Assembly (NCBI GenBank): GCA_943737045.1
Contig: CALSFV010000026.1
Location: forward strand, 1,019,269-1,083,268
DNA length: 64,000 bases
Reading direction: 5' to 3'
Origin: Parapristionchus giblindavisi
Taxonomy: Eukaryota > Nematoda > Chromadorea > Rhabditida > Diplogasteridae
The position numbers and the translations under genes were made by a program. Position 1 is the stretch's first letter. The number at the start of each line of letters is the position of its first letter. Shown in pieces: positions 1 through 13,269 of the stretch. Below the pieces are notes generated by a model. The model was not told the DNA's origin, searched no databases, and was given only the letters and a program-made list of their open reading frames with translations.

Positions 1-1289
1 TTCGACCAGGGAATCACTCAGAAGCAAGGGGCTAGCCCAGATTCGACCAGGGAATCACTCAGGAGCATGGGGGTTGCCCAGATTCGACCAGGGAATCACT
101 CAGAAGCAAGGGGCTAGCCCAGATTCGACCAGGGAATCACTCAGAAGCAAGGGGCTAGCCCAGATTCGACCAGGGAATCACTCAGAAGCAAGGGGCTTGC
201 CCAGATTCGACCAGGGAATCACTCAGAAGCAAGGGGCTAGCCCAGATTCGACCAGGGAATCACTCAGAAGCAAGGGGCTTGCCCAGATTCGAATAGGGAA
301 TCACTCAGAAGCAAGGGGCTAGCCCAGATTCGACCAGGGAATCACTCAGAAGCAAGGGGCTTGCCCAGATTCGACCAGGGAATCACTCAGAAGCAAGGGG
401 CTAGCCCAGATTCGACCAGGGAATCACTCAGAAGCAAGGGGCTAGCCCAGATGCGACCAGGGTATCACTCAGAAGCAAGGGGCTAGCCCAGATTCGAACA
501 GGGAATCACTCAGAAGCAAGGGGCTAGCCCAGATTCGACCAGGGAATCACTCAGAAGCAAGGGGCTAGCCCAGATTCGACCAGGGAATCACTCAGAAGCA
601 AGGGGCTAGCCCAGATTCGACCAGGGAATCACTCAGAAGCATGGGGGTTGCCCAGATTCGACCAGGGAATCACTCAGAAGCAAGGGGCTAGCCCAGATTC
701 GACCAGGGAATCACTCAGGAGCATGGGGGTTGCCCAGATTCGACCAGGGAATCACTCAGAAGCAAGGGGCTAGCCCAGATTCGACCGGGGAATCACTCAG
801 AAGCAAGGGGCTAGCCCAGATTCGACCAGGGAATCACTCAGAAGCAAGGGGCTTGCCCAGATTCGAATAGGGAATCACTCAGAAGCAAGGGGCTAGCCCA
901 GATTCGACCAGGGAATCACTCAGAAGCAAGGGGCTTGCCCAGATTCGACCAGGGAATCACTCAGAAGCAAGGGGCTAGCCCAGATTCGACCAGGGAATCA
1001 CTCAGAAGCAAGGGGCTAGCCCAGATTCGACCAGGGAATCACTCAGAAGCAAGGGGCTAGCCCAGATTCGACCAGGGAATCACTCAGAAGCAAGGGGCTA
1101 GCCCAGATTCGACCAGGGAATCACTCAGAAGCATGGGGGTTGCCCAGATTCGACCAGGGAATCACTCAGAAGCAAGGGGCTAGCCCAGATTCGACCAGGG
1201 AATCACTCAGAAGCAAGGGGCTAGCCCAGATTCGACCAGGGAATCACTCAGAAGCAAGGGGCTAGCCCAGATTCGAATAGGGAATCACT

Positions 1290-4200
1290 CAGAAGCAAGG
1301 GGCTAGCCCAGATTCGACCAGGGAATCACTCAGAAGCAAGGGGCTAGCCCAGATTCGACCAGGGAATCACTCAGAAGCAAGGGGCTAGCCCAGATTCGAA
1401 TAGGGAATCACTCAGAAGCAAGGGGCTAGCCCAGATTCGAATAGGGAATCACCCAGAAGCAAGGGGCTAGCCCAGATTCGACCAGGGAATCACTCAGAAG
1501 CAAGGGGAGATTCGACCAGGGTATCACTCAGAAGCAAGGGGCTAGCCCAGATTCGACCAGGGAATCACTCAGAAGCAAGGGGCTAGCCCAGATTCGACCA
1601 GGGAATCACTCAGAAGCAAGGGGCTAGCCCAGATTCGACCAGGGAATCACTCAGAAGCAAGGGGCTAGCCCAGATTCGACCAGGGAATCACTGAGAAGCA
1701 AGGGGCTAGCCCAGATTCGACCAGGGAATCACTCAGAAGCAAGGGGCTAGCCCAGATTCGACCAGGGAATCACTCAGAAGCATGGGGGTTGCCCAGATTC
1801 GACCAGGGAATCACTCAGAAGCAAGGGGCTAGCCCAGATTCGACCAGGGAATCACTCAGAAGCAAGGGGCTAGCCCAGATTCGACCAGGGAATCACTCAG
1901 AAGCAAGGGGCTAGCCCAGATTCGAATAGGGAATCACTCAGAAGCAAGGGGCTAGCCCAGATTCGACCAGGGAATCACTCAGAAGCAAGGGGCTAGCCCA
2001 GATTCGACCAGGGAATCACTCAGAAGCAAGGGGCTAGCCCAGATTCGACCAGGGAATCACTCAGAAGCAAGGGGCTAGCCCAGATTCGACCAGGGAATCA
2101 CTCAGAAGCAAGGGGCTAGCCCAGATTCGACCAGGGAATCACTCAGAAGTAAGGGGCTAGCCCAGATGCGACCAGGGTATCACTCAGAAGCAAGGGGCTA
2201 GCCCAGATTCGACCAGGGAATCACTAAGAAGCAAGGGGCTAGCCCAGATTCGACCAGGGAATCACTCAGAAGCAAGGGGCTAGCCCAGATTCGACCAGGG
2301 AATCACTCAGAAGCAAGGGGCTAGCCCAGATTCGAATAGGGAATCACTCAGAAGTAAGGGGCTAGCCCAGATGCGACCAGGGCATCACTCAGAAGCAAGG
2401 GGCTAGCCCAGATTCGAATAGGGAATCACTCAGAAGCAAGGGGCTAGCCCAGATTCGAATAGGGAATCACTCAGAAGCAAGGGGCTAGCCCAGATTCGAC
2501 CAGGGAATCACTCAGAAGCAAGGGGCTAGCCCAGATTCGACCAGGGAATCACTCAGAAGCAAGGGGCTAGCCCAGATTCGACCAGGGAATCACTCAGGAG
2601 CATGGGGGTTGCCCAGATTCGACCAGGGAATCACTCAGAAGCAAGGGGCTAGCCCAGATTCGACCAGGGAATCACTCAGAAGCAAGGGGCTAGCCCAGAT
2701 TCGACCAGGGAATCACTCAGAAGCAAGGGGCTTGCCCAGATTCGACCAGGGAATCACTCAGAAGCAAGGGGCTAGCCCAGATTCGACCAGGGAATCACTC
2801 AGAAGCAAGGGGCTTGCCCAGATTCGAATAGGGAATCACTCAGAAGCAAGGGGCTAGCCCAGATTCGACCAGGGAATCACTCAGAAGCAAGGGGCTTGCC
2901 CAGATTCGACCAGGGAATCACTCAGAAGCAAGGGGCTAGCCCAGATTCGACCAGGGAATCACTCAGAAGCAAGGGGCTAGCCCAGATTCGACCAGGGAAT
3001 CACTCAGAAGCAAGGGGCTAGCCCAGATTCGAATAGTGAATCACTCAGAAGCAAGGGGCTAGCCCAGATTCGACCAGGGAATCACTCAGAAGCAAGGGGC
3101 TAGCCCAGATTCGACCAGGGAATCACTCAGAAGCAAGGGGCTAGCCCAGATTCGACCAGGGAATCACTCAGAAGCAAGGGGCTAGCCCAGATTCGACCAG
3201 GGAATCACTCAGAAGCAAGGGGCTAGCCCAGATTCGACCAGGGAATCACTCAGAAGCAAGGGGCTAGCCCAGATTCGAATAGGGAATCACTCAGAAGCAA
3301 GGGGCTAGCCCAGATTCGAATAGGGAATCACCCAGAAGCAAGGGGCTAGCCCAGATTCGACCAGGGAATCACTCAGAAGCAAGGGGAGATTCGACCAGGG
3401 TATCACTCAGAAGCAAGGGGCTAGCCCAGATTCGACCAGGGAATCACTCAGAAGCAAGGGGCTAGCCCAGATTCGACCAGGGAATCACTCAGAAGCAAGG
3501 GGCTAGCCCAGATTCGACCAGGGAATCACTCAGAAGCAAGGGGCTAGCCCAGATTCGACCAGGGAATCACTGAGAAGCAAGGGGCTAGCCCAGATTCGAC
3601 CAGGGAATCACTCAGAAGCAAGGGGCTAGCCCAGATTCGACCAGGGAATCACTCAGAAGCATGGGGGTTGCCCAGATTCGACCAGGGAATCACTCAGAAG
3701 CAAGGGGCTAGCCCAGATTCGACCAGGGAATCACTCAGAAGCAAGGGGCTAGCCCAGATTCGACCAGGGAATCACTCAGAAGCAAGGGGCTAGCCCAGAT
3801 TCGAATAGGGAATCACTCAGAAGCAAGGGGCTAGCCCAGATTCGACCAGGGAATCACTCAGAAGCAAGGGGCTAGCCCAGATTCGACCAGGGAATCACTC
3901 AGAAGCAAGGGGCTAGCCCAGATTCGACCAGGGAATCACTCAGAAGCAAGGGGCTAGCCCAGATTCGACCAGGGAATCACTCAGAAGCAAGGGGCTAGCC
4001 CAGATTCGACCAGGGAATCACTCAGAAGTAAGGGGCTAGCCCAGATGCGACCAGGGTATCACTCAGAAGCAAGGGGCTAGCCCAGATTCGACCAGGGAAT
4101 CACTAAGAAGCAAGGGGCTAGCCCAGATTCGACCAGGGAATCACTCAGAAGCAAGGGGCTAGCCCAGATTCGACCAGGGAATCACTCAGAAGCAAGGGGC

Positions 4201-5110
4201 TAGCCCAGATTCGAATAGGGAATCACTCAGAAGTAAGGGGCTAGCCCAGATGCGACCAGGGCATCACTCAGAAGCAAGGGGCTAGCCCAGATTCGAATAG
4301 GGAATCACTCAGAAGCAAGGGGCTAGCCCAGATTCGAATAGGGAATCACTCAGAAGCAAGGGGCTAGCCCAGATTCGACCAGGGAATCACTCAGAAGCAA
4401 GGGGCTAGCCCAGATTCGACCAGGGAATCACTCAGAAGCAAGGGGCTAGCCCAGATTCGACCAGGGAATCACTCAGGAGCATGGGGGTTGCCCAGATTCG
4501 ACCAGGGAATCACTCAGAAGCAAGGGGCTAGCCCAGATTCGACCAGGGAATCACTCAGAAGCAAGGGGCTAGCCCAGATTCGACCAGGGAATCACTCAGA
4601 AGCAAGGGGCTTGCCCAGATTCGACCAGGGAATCACTCAGAAGCAAGGGGCTAGCCCAGATTCGACCAGGGAATCACTCAGAAGCAAGGGGCTTGCCCAG
4701 ATTCGAATAGGGAATCACTCAGAAGCAAGGGGCTAGCCCAGATTCGACCAGGGAATCACTCAGAAGCAAGGGGCTTGCCCAGATTCGACCAGGGAATCAC
4801 TCAGAAGCAAGGGGCTAGCCCAGATTCGACCAGGGAATCACTCAGAAGCAAGGGGCTAGCCCAGATTCGACCAGGGAATCACTCAGAAGCAAGGGGCTAG
4901 CCCAGATTCGAATAGTGAATCACTCAGAAGCAAGGGGCTAGCCCAGATTCGACCAGGGAATCACTCAGAAGCAAGGGGCTAGCCCAGATTCGACCAGGGA
5001 ATCACTCAGAAGCAAGGGGCTAGCCCAGATTCGACCAGGGAATCACTCAGAAGCAAGGGGCTAGCCCAGATTCGACCAGGGAATCACTCAGAAGCAAGGG
5101 GCTAGCCCAG
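1290..5110 (+). repeat. higher-order satellite repeat, 1,879-bp tandem dimer
   Basis: Diagnostic variant units recur with an offset of 1,879 bp, which is 45 x 41 + 34. Examples are the 34-bp unit (about 1505 and 3384), the CACCCAG variant (about 1450 and 3329), the ATG-containing unit (about 2600 and 4479) and GAATAGTG (about 3033 and 4912). Limits are approximate, set where variants stop matching (the GCATGGGG unit near 1133 has no partner near 3012). Inferred to be a tandem duplication of a 46-unit block. Confidence 0.85.
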
Positions 5111-8100
5111 ATTCGACCAGGGAATCACTCAGAAGTAAGGGGCTAGCCCAGATGCGACCAGGGTATCACTCAGAAGCAAGGGGCTAGCCCAGATTCGACC
5201 AGGGAATCACTAAGAAGCAAGGGGCTAGCCCAGATTCGACCAGGGAATCACTCAGAAGCAAGGGGCTAGCCCAGATTCGACCAGGGAATCACTCAGAAGC
5301 AAGGGGCTAGCCCAGATTCGAATAGGGAATCACTCAGAAGTAAGGGGCTAGCCCAGATGCGACCAGGGCATCACTCAGAAGCAAGGGGCTAGCCCAGATT
5401 CGAATAGGGAATCACTCAGAAGCAAGGGGCTAGCCCAGATTCGAATAGGGAATCACTCAGAAGCAAGGGGCTAGCCCAGATTCGACCAGGGTATCACTTA
5501 TAAGCAAGGGGCTAGCCCAGATTCGACCAGGGAATCACTCAGAAGCAAGGGGCTTGCCCAGATTCGACCAGGGAATCACTCAGAAGCAAGGGGCTAGCCC
5601 AGATTCGACCAGGGAATCACTCAGAAGCAAGGGGCTTGCCCAGATTCGAATAGGGAATCACTCAGAAGCAAGGGGCTAGCCCAGATTCGACCAGGGAATC
5701 ACTCAGAAGCAAGGGGCTTGCCCAGATTCGACCAGGGAATCACTCAGAAGCAAGGGGCTAGCCCAGATTCGACCAGGGAATCACTCAGAAGCAAGGGGCT
5801 AGCCCAGATTCGACCAGGGAATCACTCAGAAGCAAGGGGCTAGCCCAGATTCGAATAGTGAATCACTCAGAAGCAAGGGGCTAGCCCAGATTCGACCAGG
5901 GAATCACTCAGAAGCAAGGGGCTAGCCCAGATTCGACCAGGGAATCACTCAGAAGCAAGGGGCTAGCCCAGATTCGACCAGGGAATCACTCAGAAGCAAG
6001 GGGCTAGCCCAGATTCGACCAGGGAATCACTCAGAAGCAAGGGGCTAGCCCAGATTCGACCAGGGAATCACTCAGAAGTAAGGGGCTAGCCCAGATGCGA
6101 CCAGGGTATCACTCAGAAGCAAGGGGCTAGCCCAGATTCGACCAGGGAATCACTAAGAAGCAAGGGGCTAGCCCAGATTCGACCAGGGAATCACTCAGAA
6201 GCAAGGGGCTAGCCCAGATTCGACCAGGGAATCACTCAGAAGCAAGGGGCTAGCCCAGATTCGAATAGGGAATCACTCAGAAGTAAGGGGCTAGCCCAGA
6301 TGCGACCAGGGCATCACTCAGAAGCAAGGGGCTAGCCCAGATTCGAATAGGGAATCACTCAGAAGCAAGGGGCTAGCCCAGATTCGAATAGGGAATCACT
6401 CAGAAGCAAGGGGCTAGCCCAGATTCGACCAGGGAATCACTCAGAAGCAAAGGGCTAGCCCAGATTCGACCAGGGAATCACTCAGAAGCAAGGGGCTAGC
6501 CCAGATTCGACCAGGGAATCACTCAGGAGCATGGGGGTTGCCCAGATTCGACCAGGGAATCACTCAGAAGCAAGGGGCTAGCCCAGATTCGACCAGGGAA
6601 TCACTCAGAAGCAAGGGGCTAGCCCAGATTCGACCAGGGAATCACTCAGAAGCAAGGGGCTTGCCCAGATTCGACCAGGGAATCACTCAGAAGCAAGGGG
6701 CTAGCCCAGATTCGACCAGGGAATCACTCAGAAGCAAGGGGCTTGCCCAGATTCGAATAGGGAATCACTCAGAAGCAAGGGGCTAGCCCAGATTCGACCA
6801 GGGAATCACTCAGAAGCAAGGGGCTTGCCCAGATTCGACCAGGGAATCACTCAGAAGCAAGGGGCTTGCCCAGATTCGACCAGGGAATCACTCAGAAGCA
6901 AGGGGCTAGCCCAGATGCGACCAGGGTATCACTCAGAAGCAAGGGGCTAGCCCAGATTCGAACAGGGAATCACTCAGAAGCAAGGGGCTAGCCCAGATTC
7001 GACCAGGGAATCACTCAGAAGCAAGGGGCTAGCCCAGATTCGACCAGGGAATCACTCAGAAGCAAGGGGCTAGCCCAGATTCGACCAGGGAATCACTCAG
7101 AAGCATGGGGGTTGCCCAGATTCGACCAGGGAATCACTCAGAAGCAAGGGGCTAGCCCAGATTCGACCAGGGAATCACTCAGGAGCATGGGGGTTGCCCA
7201 GATTCGACCAGGGAATCACTCAGAAGCAAGGGGCTAGCCCAGATTCGACCGGGGAATCACTCAGAAGCAAGGGGCTAGCCCAGATTCGACCAGGGAATCA
7301 CTCAGAAGCAAGGGGCTTGCCCAGATTCGAATAGGGAATCACTCAGAAGCAAGGGGCTAGCCCAGATTCGACCAGGGAATCACTCAGAAGCAAGGGGCTT
7401 GCCCAGATTCGACCAGGGAATCACTCAGAAGCAAGGGGCTAGCCCAGATTCGACCAGGGAATCACTCAGAAGCAAGGGGCTAGCCCAGATTCGACCAGGG
7501 AATCACTCAGAAGCAAGGGGCTAGCCCAGATTCGACCAGGGAATCACTCAGAAGCAAGGGGCTAGCCCAGATTCGACCAGGGAATCACTCAGAAGCATGG
7601 GGGTTGCCCAGATTCGACCAGGGAATCACTCAGAAGCAAGGGGCTAGCCCAGATTCGACCAGGGAATCACTCAGAAGCAAGGGGCTAGCCCAGATTCGAC
7701 CAGGGAATCACTCAGAAGCAAGGGGCTAGCCCAGATTCGAATAGGGAATCACTCAGAAGCAAGGGGCTAGCCCAGATTCGACCAGGGAATCACTCAGAAG
7801 CAAGGGGCTAGCCCAGATTCGACCAGGGAATCACTCAGAAGCAAGGGGCTAGCCCAGATTCGACCAGGGAATCACTCAGAAGCAAGGGGCTAGCCCAGAT
7901 TCGACCAGGGAATCACTCAGAAGCAAGGGGCTAGCCCAGATTCGACCAGGGAATCACTCAGAAGTAAGGGGCTAGCCCAGATGCGACCAGGGTATCACTC
8001 AGAAGCAAGGGGCTAGCCCAGATTCGACCGGGGAATCACTCAGAAGCAAGGGGCTAGCCCAGATTCGACCAGGGAATCACTCAGAAGCAAGGGGCTTGCC

Positions 8101-11100
8101 CAGATTCGAATAGGGAATCACTCAGAAGCAAGGGGCTAGCCCAGATTCGACCAGGGAATCACTCAGAAGCAAGGGGCTTGCCCAGATTCGACCAGGGAAT
8201 CACTCAGAAGCAAGGGGCTAGCCCAGATTCGACCAGGGAATCACTCAGAAGCAAGGGGCTAGCCCAGATTCGACCAGGGAATCACTCAGAAGCAAGGGGC
8301 TAGCCCAGATTCGACCAGGGAATCACTCAGAAGCAAGGGGCTAGCCCAGATTCGACCAGGGAATCACTCAGAAGCATGGGGGTTGCCCAGATTCGACCAG
8401 GGAATCACTCAGAAGCAAGGGGCTAGCCCAGATTCGACCAGGGAATCACTCAGAAGCAAGGGGCTAGCCCAGATTCGACCAGGGAATCACTCAGAAGCAA
8501 GGGGCTAGCCCAGATTCGAATAGGGAATCACTCAGAAGCAAGGGGCTAGCCCAGATTCGACCAGGGAATCACTCAGAAGCAAGGGGCTAGCCCAGATTCG
8601 ACCAGGGAATCACTCAGAAGCAAGGGGCTAGCCCAGATTCGAATAGGGAATCACTCAGAAGCAAGGGGCTAGCCCAGATTCGAATAGGGAATCACCCAGA
8701 AGCAAGGGGCTAGCCCAGATTCGACCAGGGAATCACTCAGAAGCAAGGGGAGATTCGACCAGGGTATCACTCAGAAGCAAGGGGCTAGCCCAGATTCGAC
8801 CAGGGAATCACTCAGAAGCAAGGGGCTAGCCCAGATTCGACCAGGGAATCACTCAGAAGCAAGGGGCTAGCCCAGATTCGACCAGGGAATCACTCAGAAG
8901 CAAGGGGCTAGCCCAGATTCGACCAGGGAATCACTGAGAAGCAAGGGGCTAGCCCAGATTCGACCAGGGAATCACTCAGAAGCAAGGGGCTAGCCCAGAT
9001 TCGACCAGGGAATCACTCAGAAGCATGGGGGTTGCCCAGATTCGACCAGGGAATCACTCAGAAGCAAGGGGCTAGCCCAGATTCGACCAGGGAATCACTC
9101 AGAAGCAAGGGGCTAGCCCAGATTCGACCAGGGAATCACTCAGAAGCAAGGGGCTAGCCCAGATTCGAATAGGGAATCACTCAGAAGCAAGGGGCTAGCC
9201 CAGATTCGACCAGGGAATCACTCAGAAGCAAGGGGCTAGCCCAGATTCGACCAGGGAATCACTCAGAAGCAAGGGGCTAGCCCAGATTCGACCAGGGAAT
9301 CACTCAGAAGCAAGGGGCTAGCCCAGATTCGACCAGGGAATCACTCAGAAGCAAGGGGCTAGCCCAGATTCGACCAGGGAATCACTCAGAAGTAAGGGGC
9401 TAGCCCAGATGCGACCAGGGTATCACTCAGAAGCAAGGGGCTAGCCCAGATTCGACCAGGGAATCACTAAGAAGCAAGGGGCTAGCCCAGATTCGACCAG
9501 GGAATCACTCAGAAGCAAGGGGCTAGCCCAGATTCGACCAGGGAATCACTCAGAAGCAAGGGGCTAGCCCAGATTCGAATAGGGAATCACTCAGAAGTAA
9601 GGGGCTAGCCCAGATGCGACCAGGGCATCACTCAGAAGCAAGGGGCTAGCCCAGATTCGAATAGGGAATCACTCAGAAGCAAGGGGCTAGCCCAGATTCG
9701 AATAGGGAATCACTCAGAAGCAAGGGGCTAGCCCAGATTCGACCAGGGAATCACTCAGAAGCAAGGGGCTAGCCCAGATTCGACCAGGGAATCACTCAGA
9801 AGCAAGGGGCTAGCCCAGATTCGACCAGGGAATCACTCAGGAGCATGGGGGTTGCCCAGATTCGACCAGGGAATCACTCAGAAGCAAGGGGCTAGCCCAG
9901 ATTCGACCAGGGAATCACTCAGAAGCAAGGGGCTAGCCCAGATTCGACCAGGGAATCACTCAGAAGCAAGGGGCTTGCCCAGATTCGACCAGGGAATCAC
10001 TCAGAAGCAAGGGGCTAGCCCAGATTCGACCAGGGAATCACTCAGAAGCAAGGGGCTTGCCCAGATTCGAATAGGGAATCACTCAGAAGCAAGGGGCTAG
10101 CCCAGATTCGACCAGGGAATCACTCAGAAGCAAGGGGCTTGCCCAGATTCGACCAGGGAATCACTCAGAAGCAAGGGGCTAGCCCAGATTCGACCAGGGA
10201 ATCACTCAGAAGCAAGGGGCTAGCCCAGATTCGACCAGGGAATCACTCAGAAGCAAGGGGCTAGCCCAGATTCGAATAGTGAATCACTCAGAAGCAAGGG
10301 GCTAGCCCAGATTCGACCAGGGAATCACTCAGAAGCAAGGGGCTAGCCCAGATTCGACCAGGGAATCACTCAGAAGCAAGGGGCTAGCCCAGATTCGACC
10401 AGGGAATCACTCAGAAGCAAGGGGCTAGCCCAGATTCGACCAGGGAATCACTCAGAAGCAAGGGGCTAGCCCAGATTCGACCAGGGAATCACTCAGAAGT
10501 AAGGGGCTAGCCCAGATGCGACCAGGGTATCACTCAGAAGCAAGGGGCTAGCCCAGATTCGACCAGGGAATCACTAAGAAGCAAGGGGCTAGCCCAGATT
10601 CGACCAGGGAATCACTCAGAAGCAAGGGGCTAGCCCAGATTCGACCAGGGAATCACTCAGAAGCAAGGGGCTAGCCCAGATTCGAATAGGGAATCACTCA
10701 GAAGTAAGGGGCTAGCCCAGATGCGACCAGGGCATCACTCAGAAGCAAGGGGCTAGCCCAGATTCGAATAGGGAATCACTCAGAAGCAAGGGGCTAGCCC
10801 AGATTCGAATAGGGAATCACTCAGAAGCAAGGGGCTAGCCCAGATTCGACCAGGGAATCACTCAGAAGCAAGGGGCTAGCCCAGATTCGACCAGGGAATC
10901 ACTCAGAAGCAAGGGGCTAGCCCAGATTCGACCAGGGAATCACTCAGGAGCATGGGGGTTGCCCAGATTCGACCAGGGAATCACTCAGAAGCAAGGGGCT
11001 AGCCCAGATTCGACCAGGGAATCACTCAGAAGCAAGGGGCTAGCCCAGATTCGACCAGGGAATCACTCAGAAGCAAGGGGCTTGCCCAGATTCGACCAGG

Positions 11101-13269
11101 GAATCACTCAGAAGCAAGGGGCTAGCCCAGATTCGACCAGGGAATCACTCAGAAGCAAGGGGCTTGCCCAGATTCGAATAGGGAATCACTCAGAAGCAAG
11201 GGGCTAGCCCAGATTCGACCAGGGAATCACTCAGAAGCAAGGGGCTTGCCCAGATTCGACCAGGGAATCACTCAGAAGCAAGGGGCTTGCCCAGATTCGA
11301 CCAGGGAATCACTCAGAAGCAAGGGGCTAGCCCAGATGCGACCAGGGTATCACTCAGAAGCAAGGGGCTAGCCCAGATTCGAACAGGGAATCACTCAGAA
11401 GCAAGGGGCTAGCCCAGATTCGACCAGGGAATCACTCAGAAGCAAGGGGCTAGCCCAGATTCGACCAGGGAATCACTCAGAAGCAAGGGGCTAGCCCAGA
11501 TTCGACCAGGGAATCACTCAGAAGCATGGGGGTTGCCCAGATTCGACCAGGGAATCACTCAGAAGCAAGGGGCTAGCCCAGATTCGACCAGGGAATCACT
11601 CAGGAGCATGGGGGTTGCCCAGATTCGACCAGGGAATCACTCAGAAGCAAGGGGCTAGCCCAGATTCGACCGGGGAATCACTCAGAAGCAAGGGGCTAGC
11701 CCAGATTCGACCAGGGAATCACTCAGAAGCAAGGGGCTTGCCCAGATTCGAATAGGGAATCACTCAGAAGCAAGGGGCTAGCCCAGATTCGACCAGGGAA
11801 TCACTCAGAAGCAAGGGGCTTGCCCAGATTCGACCAGGGAATCACTCAGAAGCAAGGGGCTAGCCCAGATTCGACCAGGGAATCACTCAGAAGCAAGGGG
11901 CTAGCCCAGATTCGACCAGGGAATCACTCAGAAGCAAGGGGCTAGCCCAGATTCGACCAGGGAATCACTCAGAAGCAAGGGGCTAGCCCAGATTCGACCA
12001 GGGAATCACTCAGAAGCATGGGGGTTGCCCAGATTCGACCAGGGAATCACTCAGAAGCAAGGGGCTAGCCCAGATTCGACCAGGGAATCACTCAGAAGCA
12101 AGGGGCTAGCCCAGATTCGACCAGGGAATCACTCAGAAGCAAGGGGCTAGCCCAGATTCGAATAGGGAATCACTCAGAAGCAAGGGGCTAGCCCAGATTC
12201 GACCAGGGAATCACTCAGAAGCAAGGGGCTAGCCCAGATTCGACCAGGGAATCACTCAGAAGCAAGGGGCTAGCCCAGATTCGAATAGGGAATCACTCAG
12301 AAGCAAGGGGCTAGCCCAGATTCGACCAGGGAATCACTCAGAAGCAAGGGGCTAGCCCAGATTCGAATAGGGAATCACTCAGAAGTAAGGGGCTAGCCCA
12401 GATGCGACCAGGGCATCACTCAGAAGCAAGGGGCTAGCCCAGATTCGAATAGGGAATCACTCAGAAGCAAGGGGCTAGCCCAGATTCGAATAGGGAATCA
12501 CTCAGAAGCAAGGGGCTAGCCCAGATTCGACCAGGGAATCACTCAGAAGCAAGGGGCTAGCCCAGATTCGACCAGGGAATCACTCAGAAGCAAGGGGCTA
12601 GCCCAGATTCGACCAGGGAATCACTCAGGAGCATGGGGGTTGCCCAGATTCGACCAGGGAATCACTAAGAAGCAAGGGGCTAGCCCAGATTCGACCAGGG
12701 AATCACTCAGAAGCAAGGGGCTAGCCCAGATTCGACCAGGGAATCACTCAGAAGCAAGGGGCTTGCCCAGATTCGACCAGGGAATCACTCAGAAGCAAGG
12801 GGCTAGCCCAGATTCGACCAGGGAATCACTCAGGAGCATGGGGGTTGCCCAGATTCGACCAGGGAATCACTCAGAAGCAAGGGGCTAGCCCAGATTCGAC
12901 CAGGGAATCACTCAGAAGCAAGGGGCTAGCCCAGATTCGACCAGGGAATCACTCAGAAGCAAGGGGCTTGCCCAGATTCGACCAGGGAATCACTCAGAAG
13001 CAAGGGGCTAGCCCAGATTCGACCAGGGAATCACTCAGAAGCAAGGGGCTTGCCCAGATTCGAATAGGGAATCATTCAGAAGCAAGGGGCTAGCCCAGAT
13101 TCGACCAGGGAATCACTCAGAAGCAAGGGGCTTGCCCAGATTCGACCAGGGAATCACTCAGAAGCAAGGGGCTAGCCCAGATTCGACCAGGGAATCACTC
13201 AGAAGCAAGGGGCTAGCCCAGATTCGACCAGGGAATCACTCAGAAGCAAGGGGCTAGCCCAGATTCGAA